A DNA stretch of 35,616 nt, from the NCBI RefSeq assembly GCF_013030945.1, contig NZ_JABBXF010000106.1, positions 1 to 35,616 of the forward strand. Reading direction: 5' to 3'. The position numbers were made by a program, and so were the translations under genes. The DNA comes from Streptomyces morookaense. GTDB lineage: Bacteria > Actinomycetota > Actinomycetes > Streptomycetales > Streptomycetaceae. The notes under the pieces were generated by a model. The model searched no databases and was not told where the DNA came from. It saw only the letters and a program-made list of their open reading frames with translations. Within the stretch, counting starts at the first letter, position 1. Each line of letters begins with the position of its first letter. Of the stretch, positions 25,842 to 33,240 are shown in pieces.

Positions 25842-26354
25842 TTACCGCCTCCGCTTGCGCAGCAGCCGCGGCAACGCCGCCGGCATCGGCCGCCGGGTCG
25901 TGGCCGGCGAGGCCACGGGAACGGCCGCCAAGGAGTCGGACGGCAGCGGCAGCGTCCCGGCCGGCGTCAGCCGGAGCACCCGGCACTCGCGGGCCCACCG
26001 CTCCTCGATGCCCTCGGCATCCACCGCGTTCAGCCGCTTCCCCTTCAGCTCGGCCACCGCCGCGGCCCACGCGTCCCCCCGGGCGGGGAGCTCGCCGACG
26101 TGCGCGGTGAACGTGACGAGCCGGCCGCCCTTGTCCTTGCTGCGCACCGTCACCGTGACGGTGCCGCCGTCCTCCAGGCCGAGCCCGTCCAGCGGCTGCT
26201 CCCCGGCGCCGCCGCCCACCAGGCACACGGCGCCCTCGTGCCACACGTGCCACAGCGCACGGCTGGGCCCGGCGGGGCCCTGCAGCCAGATCAGGCCCGA
26301 CTTCCTGGCGGCCTCTTCGATCAGCGCACGTGACAGTGTCTCCGTCTCGGTCAT
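25842..26354 (-). CDS. Conserved actinobacterial protein, possible FMN-binding split-barrel
   Basis: A 170-residue soluble protein. The middle contains strands typical of small beta-barrels (ALWHVWHEGAVCLVGGG, GTVTVTVRSKDKGGRLVTFT, then TAHVGELP). The tail is basic (LPRLLRKRRR). The resemblance to pyridoxamine-phosphate-oxidase-like barrels is weak. The ATG at 26354 has no Shine-Dalgarno, but TAAGGT lies 6 nt before it (plus-strand ACCTTA), so it is likely leaderless. It is divergent from the EamA gene with only 32 bp between starts. Confidence 0.75.
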   Translation of the reverse strand: MTETETLSRALIEEAARKSGLIWLQGPAGPSRALWHVWHEGAVCLVGGGAGEQPLDGLGLEDGGTVTVTVRSKDKGGRLVTFTAHVGELPARGDAWAAAVAELKGKRLNAVDAEGIEERWARECRVLRLTPAGTLPLPSDSLAAVPVASPATTRRPMPAALPRLLRKRRR

Positions 26355-26386
26355 GCACCCACCTTAGGGGGATCTAGGCTGGTGGG
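26355..26386. promoter_or_regulatory. 32-bp divergent region with two back-to-back -10 boxes
   Basis: On the plus strand TAGGCT (26375-26380) is 6 nt before the GTG at 26387. On the minus strand TAAGGT (26366-26361) is 6 nt before the ATG at 26354. Neither gene has a Shine-Dalgarno, so both mRNAs probably start at their start codon, and each -35 position would fall in or near the other gene's first codons. Confidence 0.5.
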
Positions 26387-27337
26387 GTGAGTGCTGCCCC
26401 CGCCCGACGCGATGCGATACGCACCGCCCCCGCGGCCCCCGCGGGGGCCGTCCCCCCTGCCGCCCTGCGCATCGAGGGGCTGCTGCTCGCGACGGCCATC
26501 GCGTCCGTCTCCTTCTCCGCGCCGCTCATCGCGGCCACCGCGGCCCCCGCCCTCGCCGTCGCCTTCTGGCGCAACGCCATGGCGGTCGGGGCGCTCACCC
26601 CGTTCGCCCTCGTACGCCACCGCGCGGAGCTGCGCGGCCTCGGCCGGCGGGAGGTCCTGCTGACCGTGGGCGCCGGTGTGCTGCTCGCGCTGCACTTCGG
26701 GATGTGGCTGCCGAGCCTGCACATGACGTCCGTCGCCTCCTCGACGGCGCTGTGCACCACCACCCCGATCTGGACGACGCTCGTGCTGCGGCTGCGCGGC
26801 CACCGCCCGCCCGCGCTCGTCTGGGGCGGCACCGCGGTCGCGTTCCTGGGGGTCGTGATCCTGACGGGCGTCGACCTGTCGCTCTCGACCCGCGCCCTGG
26901 CCGGTGACGCGCTCGCGCTCGCGGCTGGCATGGCGGCCGCCGGGTACGTCCTGCTGGGCGCGGAGGTGCGCCGGACGGTGGGCACGGTCCCGTACACGTA
27001 CGTCTGTTACACGACCACAGCGGTGCTCCTGCTCATCACCTGTCTGGTGAGCGGCAGTTCGCTCGGCGGCTACAGCGGGGAGAGCTGGCTGAAGCTGGCG
27101 GCGCTGACCGTCACCGCGCAACTGCTCGGTCACTCGCTCATCAACAGGGTGGTCAAAAGCCTCGGCCCGTCGGTCACTTCGACGGCGATCCTGCTGGAGA
27201 CGCCGGGCGCTGCGCTCATCGCCGCCCTGTGGCTCGGCCAGTTGCCGCAGGCGGCCGCCTACCCGGCGCTCGTGGTGATCCTTGCGGGCCTTGCCCTCGT
27301 CATCATGGGCGACCGCCGCAACAAGCAGCAGGCGTAG
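26387..27337 (+). CDS. EamA-family (drug/metabolite transporter) permease
   Basis: A 316-residue inner-membrane protein with about ten hydrophobic helices in two EamA repeats. In repeat 1, AFWRNAMAVGALTPFALVRH and SVASSTALCTTTPIWTTLVL are typical; in repeat 2, LLGHSLINRVVKSLGPSVTS and ETPGAALIAALWLGQ. The start is GTG at 26387 (leaderless). The 3' end is 12 bp from the convergent corA stop. Substrate unknown; relatives export amino acids or metabolites. Confidence 0.9.
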   Translation: MSAAPARRDAIRTAPAAPAGAVPPAALRIEGLLLATAIASVSFSAPLIAATAAPALAVAFWRNAMAVGALTPFALVRHRAELRGLGRREVLLTVGAGVLLALHFGMWLPSLHMTSVASSTALCTTTPIWTTLVLRLRGHRPPALVWGGTAVAFLGVVILTGVDLSLSTRALAGDALALAAGMAAAGYVLLGAEVRRTVGTVPYTYVCYTTTAVLLLITCLVSGSSLGGYSGESWLKLAALTVTAQLLGHSLINRVVKSLGPSVTSTAILLETPGAALIAALWLGQLPQAAAYPALVVILAGLALVIMGDRRNKQQA

Positions 27338-27349
27338 CCCTGCGCAGGC

Positions 27350-28462
27350 CTACAGCCAGCCGTTGCGCTTGAAGCCGCGGTGGATCGTGACGCAGATGGC
27401 GACCGTGACGAGCATGACGAGCGGGTAGCCGTATTTCCAGTGCAGCTCCGGCATGTGGTCGAAGTTCATGCCGTACACGCCCGCGATCATCGTCGGCACG
27501 GCGCAGATCGCCGCCCAGGACGTGATCTTGCGCATGTCCTCGTTCTGCGCGACGGACGCCTGCGCGAGGTTGGCCTGCAGGATGGAGTTGAGCAGGTCGT
27601 CGAAGGAGACCACCTGCTCGTGCACGCGCGCCAAGTGGTCGGCCACGTCCCGGAAGTACTTCTGGATGTCCGGGTCGACCAGCCGCATCGGGCGCTCGCT
27701 CAGCAGCTGCATCGGCCGCATCAGCGGGGTCACCGCCCGCTTGAACTCCAGCACTTCGCGCTTGAGCTGGTAGATGCGGCCCGCGTCGCCGCCGCGCGAG
27801 GTGCCCTTGCCGGGGACGGAGAAGACATCGATCTCGACCTCGTCGATGTCGTCCTGCACGGCGTCGGCGACGGCTATGTAGCCGTCGACCACCTGGTCGG
27901 CGATGGCGTGCAGCACGGCCGAGGGGCCCTTGGCGAGCAGTTCCGGCTCGTCCTGCAGCCGGTGGCGCAGCGCCCGCAGCGAACCGTGGCCGCCGTGCCG
28001 CACGGTGATGATGAAGTCCGGGCCGGTGAAGCACATCACCTCGCCGGTCTCCACCACCTCGCTGGTGGCGGTGAGTTCGGCGTGCTCGACGTAGTGGATG
28101 GTCTTGAAGACGGTGAACAGCGTGTCGTCGTAGCGCTCGAGCTTCGGCCGCTGGTGGGCGTGGACCGCGTCCTCCACGGCCAGCGGGTGCAGGCCGAACT
28201 CCCGGGCGATGCCGGCGAACTCCTGCTCCGTGGGCTCGTGCAGCCCGATCCAGACGAAGCCGCCCTCGGCCCGCACCCGGCGCATGGCCTCGGCGGGGCC
28301 GGCGTGCTCGTCCAGCCGCCGGCCGTCGCGGTAGACGGCGCAGTCCACGACGGCGCTGTTGGCGGCCGGGTCACAGGCGGCGGAGTACGCGTACGGGGAG
28401 CCGGGGGCGGCATGGCCGCGCCGCAGGGCGGGACGGACGGCGGCGCGCAGATCACGGATCAT
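27350..28462 (-). CDS. corA: CorA-family magnesium/cobalt transport protein
   Basis: About 370 residues. A large cytoplasmic N-domain has FVWIGLHEPTEQEF, HQRPKLERYDDTLF and FSVPGKGTSRGG; the long stalk helix has RVHEQVVSFDDLLNS. Two C-terminal membrane helices carry the pore signature GMN (AGVYGMNFDHMPEL). It is a pentameric Mg2+/Co2+ channel, equivalent in position to M. tuberculosis Rv1239c. The start is uncertain: the ATG at 28462 is 12 nt from AAGGAG, while an in-frame TTG at 28468 (Leu-Ser-Met) is at the ideal 6-nt spacing. Confidence 0.92.
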   Translation of the reverse strand: MIRDLRAAVRPALRRGHAAPGSPYAYSAACDPAANSAVVDCAVYRDGRRLDEHAGPAEAMRRVRAEGGFVWIGLHEPTEQEFAGIAREFGLHPLAVEDAVHAHQRPKLERYDDTLFTVFKTIHYVEHAELTATSEVVETGEVMCFTGPDFIITVRHGGHGSLRALRHRLQDEPELLAKGPSAVLHAIADQVVDGYIAVADAVQDDIDEVEIDVFSVPGKGTSRGGDAGRIYQLKREVLEFKRAVTPLMRPMQLLSERPMRLVDPDIQKYFRDVADHLARVHEQVVSFDDLLNSILQANLAQASVAQNEDMRKITSWAAICAVPTMIAGVYGMNFDHMPELHWKYGYPLVMLVTVAICVTIHRGFKRNGWL

Positions 28463-28468
28463 CGACAA

Positions 28469-28942
28469 GGCAGGCTCCTTCACGGGCCGGCCGTCAGCAG
28501 CAACGGTGGCAAACGCGGCCTGAATCGCAGACGTGCGGCACGTCCGTGAATCGGGCGGCGCTTCGCGCGCTGCGCAAGGCTGACGGCAGTTCGCGGGAAA
28601 CATCCCGAGAACGCGGTGAACACGGAACAAAGCGGGAGAGGGCGCTCTTCCGTCACGTGCTGCGGGCGCAGGAGCACTTCCGGTGCTGCCGCCGGCTGCG
28701 GGGCCGGCCGCGGAAGGCTTCGGATCAGGCGGAATACGGGTGCGTCCGGAGCGGGCAGACGGGAGAACTGCCGGTACTGCACGGTCGACTAGGATCCACC
28801 GCAGCCCCACCTCCTCCGGCCGGTCCCCGCTGAGGGACGATCGTCACGCACTTGACCACGGGTCAAGGCCTGTCAAGGCTAGCAGCCGTCCGGCGGACCC
28901 GGCCCCGCTTTGCCTGTTCGATACTCGTTCTATGCTCACGGC
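28469..28942. other. 474-bp gap between divergent corA and SUFU-domain gene
   Basis: I see no convincing gene here; frames open in it show no family features or Shine-Dalgarno. It probably holds a long corA leader and both promoters. An M-box riboswitch would be an attractive explanation, but I do not recognise its conserved core. The dyad at 28852-28866 and a -10-like TATGCT at 28931-28936 belong to the plus-strand gene. Confidence 0.5.
28852..28866. promoter_or_regulatory. Dyad TTGACC-ACG-GGTCAA upstream of the SUFU-domain gene
   Basis: A perfect 6-3-6 inverted repeat, followed by a related half TGTCAAGG (28870-28877). It lies about 65 bp upstream of the presumed -10 (TATGCT) of the gene at 28943. 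It looks like a regulator dimer site; the regulator is unknown. Confidence 0.45.
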
Positions 28943-29539
28943 ATGTCAGACGTTCTCGCACTGGCCGAGGCCCGGCTGTGCACCGCGCTCGGCGAGCCGG
29001 ACGCCCGCGCCGCGGTGACCTTCCTGGGCGCCGACCGCATCGAGGTCCTCCGCTTCGGCGCCGCCGACGACACGGGCGACGTCGTCCGCTACGCCACGCT
29101 CGGCATGTCCGCCCAGCCGATGGCCGACCCGACGTCCCCCGTCGCCGACCCGGTCCGCGGCCCCCGTGCCGAGCTGCTCCTCACCGTCCGCACCGGCCGG
29201 GCCGACACGGACAAGGTGCTCCGCCCGCTGGCCGTGCTCGCCGCGTCCCCCCAGGTCGAGGGCGTCGTCGTGGCCCCCGGCGCCTCGCTGGACACCGGTG
29301 AACCGCTGTGGCCGGGCGCGCCCTTCACCTCCGTCCTCGTCGGCGAGCCCGGCGGACTGGTGGAGGACCTGGAACTGGACGACCCCATGGACCCCGTCCG
29401 CTTCCTCCCTCTTCTTCCCATGACCCCCAACGAGGCCGCCTGGAAGCGGGTCCACGGCGCCGCCGCCCTGCAGGAGAAGTGGCTGCGGCACGGCACCGAT
29501 CTGCGCGACCCGCTGCGGCCGGGTGTGCCCCTGGAGTGA
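28943..29539 (+). CDS. Suppressor-of-fused (SUFU) domain protein
   Basis: A 198-residue soluble protein. The N-terminus IEVLRFGAADDTGDVVRYAT and the TLGMSAQPM segment, followed by RAELLLTV and a C-terminal PNEAAWKRVHGAAALQEKW, match the bacterial SUFU family (PF05076). In bacteria this domain is often linked to immunity or protein-protein interaction, but no toxin partner is nearby. The ATG at 28943 has no Shine-Dalgarno and TATGCT 6 nt upstream, so it is likely leaderless. Monocistronic or with the next gene. Function unproven. Confidence 0.83.
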   Translation: MSDVLALAEARLCTALGEPDARAAVTFLGADRIEVLRFGAADDTGDVVRYATLGMSAQPMADPTSPVADPVRGPRAELLLTVRTGRADTDKVLRPLAVLAASPQVEGVVVAPGASLDTGEPLWPGAPFTSVLVGEPGGLVEDLELDDPMDPVRFLPLLPMTPNEAAWKRVHGAAALQEKWLRHGTDLRDPLRPGVPLE

Positions 29540-29625
29540 CGATCGGGCCACGGTGCTCCGGTGCGGCCCTCCGGACGGGTGATCGTCCTTGACGCGACGG
29601 CAACCCGGTAGGACCGTTGGAGGCT

Positions 29626-30267
29626 ATGAGGGGCGAACCCAGTTGCCCGAAGTGCGGTGGCCGGGTGCGAGCGCCCGGTCTCTTCGCCGACTCCTGGCAG
29701 TGTGCTGTGCACGGCACGGTGCATCCCCTGCAGCCGGTCGTCCCGCCGAGCGTGGAGGCGCTGGCCGTCGTGGTGCGACGGGCCCACGTCCCGGTCTGGA
29801 TGCCCTGGCCGCTGCCCGTCGGGTGGCTCTTCACCGGAGTCGTCAGCGCGGGGGACGACCGCAACGGCGGCCGCGCGACGGCCGTGGCCTGCTCGGGCCC
29901 CAGCCCGCTCGGCGGCCCCGGCGAGCTGCTGCTGGTGGCGGAGGAACTCGGCGTCGGCCTCGGTGTGCGCTACGCGGGAGTCGACGGCCCCGACCCCGGC
30001 CCCCTGCTGCGGGTGGACCGCTCGCCCCACGCCAAGGTGCACGCCGCCGGCCGCCCCACCCCCCTCTGGCACGTCGAGGGCGCCCCCGGTGACCGGGCGG
30101 TGTTCGCGGGCGAGGCACGCGGGCTGTGGCTGTGGGCGATCGTCTGGCCCGAGCGGTCGGGCCTGCTGATGTACGACGAGCTGGTGCTGACCGACCTGCG
30201 GGACGCGGGCGCCGAGGTGGACCTGCTGCCCTGCGGTGCGTTGTCGCCGCGCATCCTCTCGCCGTGA
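29626..30267 (+). CDS. DUF6758-like protein with N-terminal zinc-ribbon motif
   Basis: A 213-residue protein starting MRGEPSCPKCGGRV. C7-X2-C10 and C26-X2-H29 form a likely zinc knuckle. The rest is Trp-rich with hydrophobic strands (VWMPWPLPVGWLFTG, LWLWAIVWPERSGLLMYD) but no clear membrane helix. ATG at 29626 was preferred over TTG at 29617, matching the usual Streptomyces start; spacing to GGAGG is too short, so initiation is uncertain. Function unknown; it follows the SUFU gene by 86 bp. Confidence 0.78.
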   Translation: MRGEPSCPKCGGRVRAPGLFADSWQCAVHGTVHPLQPVVPPSVEALAVVVRRAHVPVWMPWPLPVGWLFTGVVSAGDDRNGGRATAVACSGPSPLGGPGELLLVAEELGVGLGVRYAGVDGPDPGPLLRVDRSPHAKVHAAGRPTPLWHVEGAPGDRAVFAGEARGLWLWAIVWPERSGLLMYDELVLTDLRDAGAEVDLLPCGALSPRILSP

Positions 30268-30369
30268 ACGTGTGATTGCGTGAGCGCGTGAGCGGCACCG
30301 TTCACGTTCGTACGACAGTTATCCTGAACCGGTCCTGTCCGTTCTGCCGAGTGCCGGGGAGTCTGTGTC

Positions 30370-31227
30370 GTGCGCATCGATCTGCACACCCACTCCACCG
30401 CGTCCGACGGCACGGACACCCCCGCCGAGCTGGTCCGCAACGCGGCCGCCGCGGGCCTGGACGTCGTCGCGCTGACCGACCACGACGGGGTCGGCGGCCA
30501 CGCCGAGGCCATCGCGGCCCTGCCCGCCGGGCTGACCCTGGTCACCGGCGCCGAGCTCTCCTGCCGGCTGGACGGCGTTCCGCTGCACATGCTGGCCTAC
30601 CTCTTCGACGCGGCCGAGCCGGAGTTCGCCCGCGCCCGGGACTTCGTCCGCGACGACCGCGAGCCGCGCGCCCGCGAGATGGTCGCCAGACTCAACGCGC
30701 TCGGCGTGCCCGTCACCTGGGAGCGCGTCGCCGCCATCGCCGCCGGCGGTGCCGTCGGCCGGCCGCACGTGGCCACCGCCATGGTCGAGCTCGGGGTCGT
30801 CGCGACCGTCTCCGACGCCTTCACCCCCGAGTGGCTCGCCGACGACGGCCGGGCCTACGCCGGGAAGCACGAGTTCGACCCCTTCGAGGCGATCCGCCTG
30901 GTCAAGGCCGCGGGCGGGGTCACCGTCCTCGCGCACCCGCTGGCGCTCAAGCGCGGCCGGTGCGTCTCCGAGAGCGCGATAGCCGAGCTGGCCTCGGCCG
31001 GGCTCGACGGCATCGAGGTCGACCACATGGACCACGACGCCCCCACCCGCGCCCGGCTGCGCGGCCTCGCCGCCGAGCTCGGCCTGCTGCCGACCGGCTC
31101 CAGCGACTACCACGGCAGCCGCAAGACCTGCGGTCTCGGCGAGTTCACGACCGACCCGGAGATCTACGGGGAGATCACGCGCCGCGCGACGGGCGCGTTC
31201 CCCGTGCCGGGCGCCGGCGGTCGCTGA
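30370..31227 (+). CDS. PHP-domain metal-dependent phosphoesterase (TrpH/RNase AM-like)
   Basis: A 285-residue PHP phosphoesterase. Metal-binding motifs are H6 and H8 (IDLHTHSTASDG), H38 (ALTDHDG), E62 (GAELSC), LAHPLAL, and the C-terminal GSSDYHGSRK. The architecture equals E. coli TrpH/YciV (RNase AM), which digests short RNAs 5' to 3' and releases phosphate from 3',5'-bisphosphonucleotides. GTG at 30370. The leader (30268-30369) includes a long-loop inverted repeat CGTGAACG/CGTTCACG (30263-30270 and 30299-30306). Confidence 0.88.
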   Translation: MRIDLHTHSTASDGTDTPAELVRNAAAAGLDVVALTDHDGVGGHAEAIAALPAGLTLVTGAELSCRLDGVPLHMLAYLFDAAEPEFARARDFVRDDREPRAREMVARLNALGVPVTWERVAAIAAGGAVGRPHVATAMVELGVVATVSDAFTPEWLADDGRAYAGKHEFDPFEAIRLVKAAGGVTVLAHPLALKRGRCVSESAIAELASAGLDGIEVDHMDHDAPTRARLRGLAAELGLLPTGSSDYHGSRKTCGLGEFTTDPEIYGEITRRATGAFPVPGAGGR

Positions 31228-31246
31228 CGGGCGCTCGCGCGCCCGT
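31227..31246 (+). terminator. Short hairpin after the PHP gene
   Basis: ACGGGCGC-TCGC-GCGCCCGT, an 8-bp perfect stem beginning on the last base of the stop codon. Confidence 0.6.
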
Positions 31247-31369
31247 ACGGATCCGGCGGCCGCACCGCCCGCGTCGGGTCCGTGCATCCACCCACCCGTG
31301 CCCGCTGCGCACGGGACTTCTTCCTCCCTTTCTCCTTCCTCTCGCTCACCCCCTCTGCAAGGCCTCACT

Positions 31370-31978
31370 GTGTTCGACTTCGCTGTCTTCGGGTCCCTGT
31401 TCCTCACGCTGTTCGTGATCATGGATCCGCCCGGCATCACGCCGATCTTCCTCGCGCTCACCGCGGGCCGCCCCGCCAAGGTCCAGCGCCGCATGGCCTG
31501 GCAGGCCGCGACGGTCGCCTTCGGCGTGATCACCATCTTCGGGATCTGCGGCAAGCAGATCCTCAACTACCTGCACATCACCACGCCCGCCCTGATGATC
31601 GCGGGCGGTCTGCTCCTGCTGCTGGTCGCGCTGGACCTGCTGACGGGCAAGTCGGAGGAGCCGAAGCAGACGAAGGACGTCAACGTCGCGCTCGTCCCGC
31701 TGGGCATGCCGCTGCTGGCCGGGCCCGGTGCGATCGTCTCGGTGATCCTCGCCGTGCAGCGGGCGGACTCGCTCGCGGGGCAGGTCTCGGTGTGGTGCGC
31801 GATCGCCGCGATCCATGTGGTGCTGTGGCTGGTGATGCGGAACTCGCTGCACATCATCCGGGTCATCAAGGACGGCGGTGTGGTGCTGGTCACCCGGCTC
31901 GCGGGCATGATGCTCTCCGCGCTGGCCGTGCAGCAGATCATCAACGGCATCACGCAGGTGATCGCCGGGCATCACTGA
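31370..31978 (+). CDS. MarC-family integral membrane protein
   Basis: A 202-residue protein with about six hydrophobic helices, starting at GTG 31370 (VFDFAVFGSLFLTLFVIMDP). Family landmarks are FVIMDPPGITPIFLALT, GGLLLLLVALDLL, VPLGMPLLAGPGAI and the C-terminal GMMLSALAVQQIINGI. MarC proteins were once linked to multiple antibiotic resistance, but transport activity is unproven (the name NAAT is also used). A pyrimidine-rich tract (31319-31355) precedes it; AAGG at 31360 may serve as Shine-Dalgarno. Confidence 0.88.
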   Translation: MFDFAVFGSLFLTLFVIMDPPGITPIFLALTAGRPAKVQRRMAWQAATVAFGVITIFGICGKQILNYLHITTPALMIAGGLLLLLVALDLLTGKSEEPKQTKDVNVALVPLGMPLLAGPGAIVSVILAVQRADSLAGQVSVWCAIAAIHVVLWLVMRNSLHIIRVIKDGGVVLVTRLAGMMLSALAVQQIINGITQVIAGHH

Positions 31979-31992
31979 CCCGTCGGACCGCA

Positions 31993-32030
31993 GGAAAGCC
32001 CCGCACGGCCGTTGCCGTGCGGGGCTTTCC
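31993..32030. terminator. Strong bidirectional terminator after marC-like gene
   Basis: A perfect 17-bp stem (31993-32009 with 32014-32030, GGAAAGCCCCGCACGGC) with loop CGTT, between convergent genes. Confidence 0.92.
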
Positions 32031-32054
32031 GCGTGGGGGAGTTGCGCGTGCGCG

Positions 32055-32207
32055 TTACCGGGCCGTGGAGTCGGCCGGGCGGATGTAGATGCGCTGCCCC
32101 GTCGAGGCCGCCTGCTGCACGATCCGCTTGACCGAGGCGGCGTCCACGACGGTGCTGTCCACGGCGGTGCCGTCGACGTCGTCCAGGCGCATGATTTCGA
32201 AGCGCAT
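32055..32207 (-). CDS. 50-residue protein of unknown function
   Basis: A small acidic-then-basic protein, MRFEIMRLDDVDGTAVDSTV..., ending IYIRPADSTAR. The ATG at 32207 has a strong GAAGGGAG Shine-Dalgarno, and codon use is normal. No membrane segment or Cys. It is monocistronic, framed by the strong terminator on one side and an unusually AT-rich upstream region on the other. I do not recognise a named family. Confidence 0.75.
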   Translation of the reverse strand: MRFEIMRLDDVDGTAVDSTVVDAASVKRIVQQAASTGQRIYIRPADSTAR

Positions 32208-32317
32208 GGCTTCTCCCTTCGTCTGATCCTCCAGTGGAGAAACTGATGTTGCTGGCGCGCGCCGCGACAGTGGGGCGCGCGTTCTCAGTGGGTCCAACGT
32301 GCAGGGAGCCTCAAACA

Positions 32318-32357
32318 TTCCCTACGCTAAGGAAATTTTTACCGTAAGTAATTACTG
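32318..32357 (-). promoter_or_regulatory. AT-rich promoter/operator island with palindrome AGTAATTACT
   Basis: In a region otherwise above 70% G+C, 32320-32357 is strongly AT-rich. It contains the perfect 10-bp palindrome AGTAATTACT (32347-32356). On the minus strand TTACGG, a 17-bp spacer and TAGGGA could be -35/-10 boxes for the 50-residue gene. It could also serve the VOC gene at 32448. AT-rich islands like this are typical Lsr2 or regulator targets; that is inference. Confidence 0.5.
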
Positions 32358-32447
32358 ACGAAAGTCCCGAGCGTGCCGGAATGCGCAGGCCCGGAGCGAG
32401 TGGAACCCTGGAGCTCCCGACCCCGGACTGAATCGAGGCGATCGGCC

Positions 32448-33233
32448 ATGTCGGCTTCCGACCGCGCGGGGCCCGGGATGCCCTGCTGGGTGAGCCTGCT
32501 GACCGGTGACCTCGCCGAGGCCCAGCGGTTCTACGGCGCCGTGCTCGGCTGGAGCTTCCGGCTCGGCTCCCTCGGCGAGGACTTCTCCGTCGCGCTCTCC
32601 CACGGGAAGCCGGTCGCCGGCCTCGGCGAGGTCGCCCGCCGCATGGGGGTCGCCGTCTCCTGGACCTGCTACTTCGCCGTCGACGACGCCGACCTCGTGG
32701 CCGCGCGGGTACGCGAGCGCGGCGGCACCGTGGCCGTCGGGCCGCTGGCCGTCGGCCGGGGCCGCGCCGTGCTCGCCGCGGACCAGGCCGGGGCCGTCTT
32801 CGGCTTCTGGGAGGGCAAGGTCCTGCGCGGTTGGAACATCGGCAGCGGGGTGGCGCCCGCCTGGCTCGAACTGCGCACCCGGGACGCCTTCGCCTCCGCC
32901 GTCTTCTACGGCGAGATCTTCGACTGGGACAACCGGCCGGACCTCTGCGAGGTCCGCTACGAGGACGAGGCCGTCATGGTGCGGGCCGACGGCCACACCG
33001 TCGCCTGCCTGCGCGGCGGCGCCATCGAGGCGGCGCCCGACCCGCGCATCAGGCCGCGCTGGCACGTCTACTTCCGCGTCGACGACGTCGAGAAGGCCGT
33101 CGAGGCGGCCCTCGGGGCCGGCGGCTCGGTCGTCTCGGAGCCCGGCGCCGGAACCGGGCGCGTGGGGCGCGAGGCGACGCTGTGCGACCCCGAGGGCGGG
33201 ATGTTCACGGTGACCGAGAACGGCCACTGCTGA
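32448..33233 (+). CDS. Two-domain VOC (glyoxalase/bleomycin-resistance fold) protein
   Basis: A 261-residue protein with two vicinal-oxygen-chelate modules. Module 1 (about 8-125) has CWVSLLTGDLAEAQRFYGAV and LGWSF; module 2 (about 140-258) has PAWLELRTRDAFASAVFYGE and DWDN, then CDPEGGMFTVTENG. Such tandem modules form one pseudo-dimeric barrel and include glyoxalase-like and hydroxylase-type enzymes; the specific reaction is unknown. ATG at 32448 has only a distant GAGGCG. The 3' end is 7 bp from the convergent hydrolase stop. Confidence 0.87.
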   Translation: MSASDRAGPGMPCWVSLLTGDLAEAQRFYGAVLGWSFRLGSLGEDFSVALSHGKPVAGLGEVARRMGVAVSWTCYFAVDDADLVAARVRERGGTVAVGPLAVGRGRAVLAADQAGAVFGFWEGKVLRGWNIGSGVAPAWLELRTRDAFASAVFYGEIFDWDNRPDLCEVRYEDEAVMVRADGHTVACLRGGAIEAAPDPRIRPRWHVYFRVDDVEKAVEAALGAGGSVVSEPGAGTGRVGREATLCDPEGGMFTVTENGHC

Positions 33234-33240
33234 CGGAGCG

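Noticed and set aside
28480..28810. N-terminal extension of CorA by up to 116 residues
   Set aside because: The extension is Arg/Pro-rich and low in family likeness, and the Shine-Dalgarno AAGGAG lies near 28476, just before the short start.
28463..28850. M-box (Mg2+) riboswitch upstream of corA
   Set aside because: The leader is long enough, but I could not identify the conserved core segments; a covariance-model search would decide.
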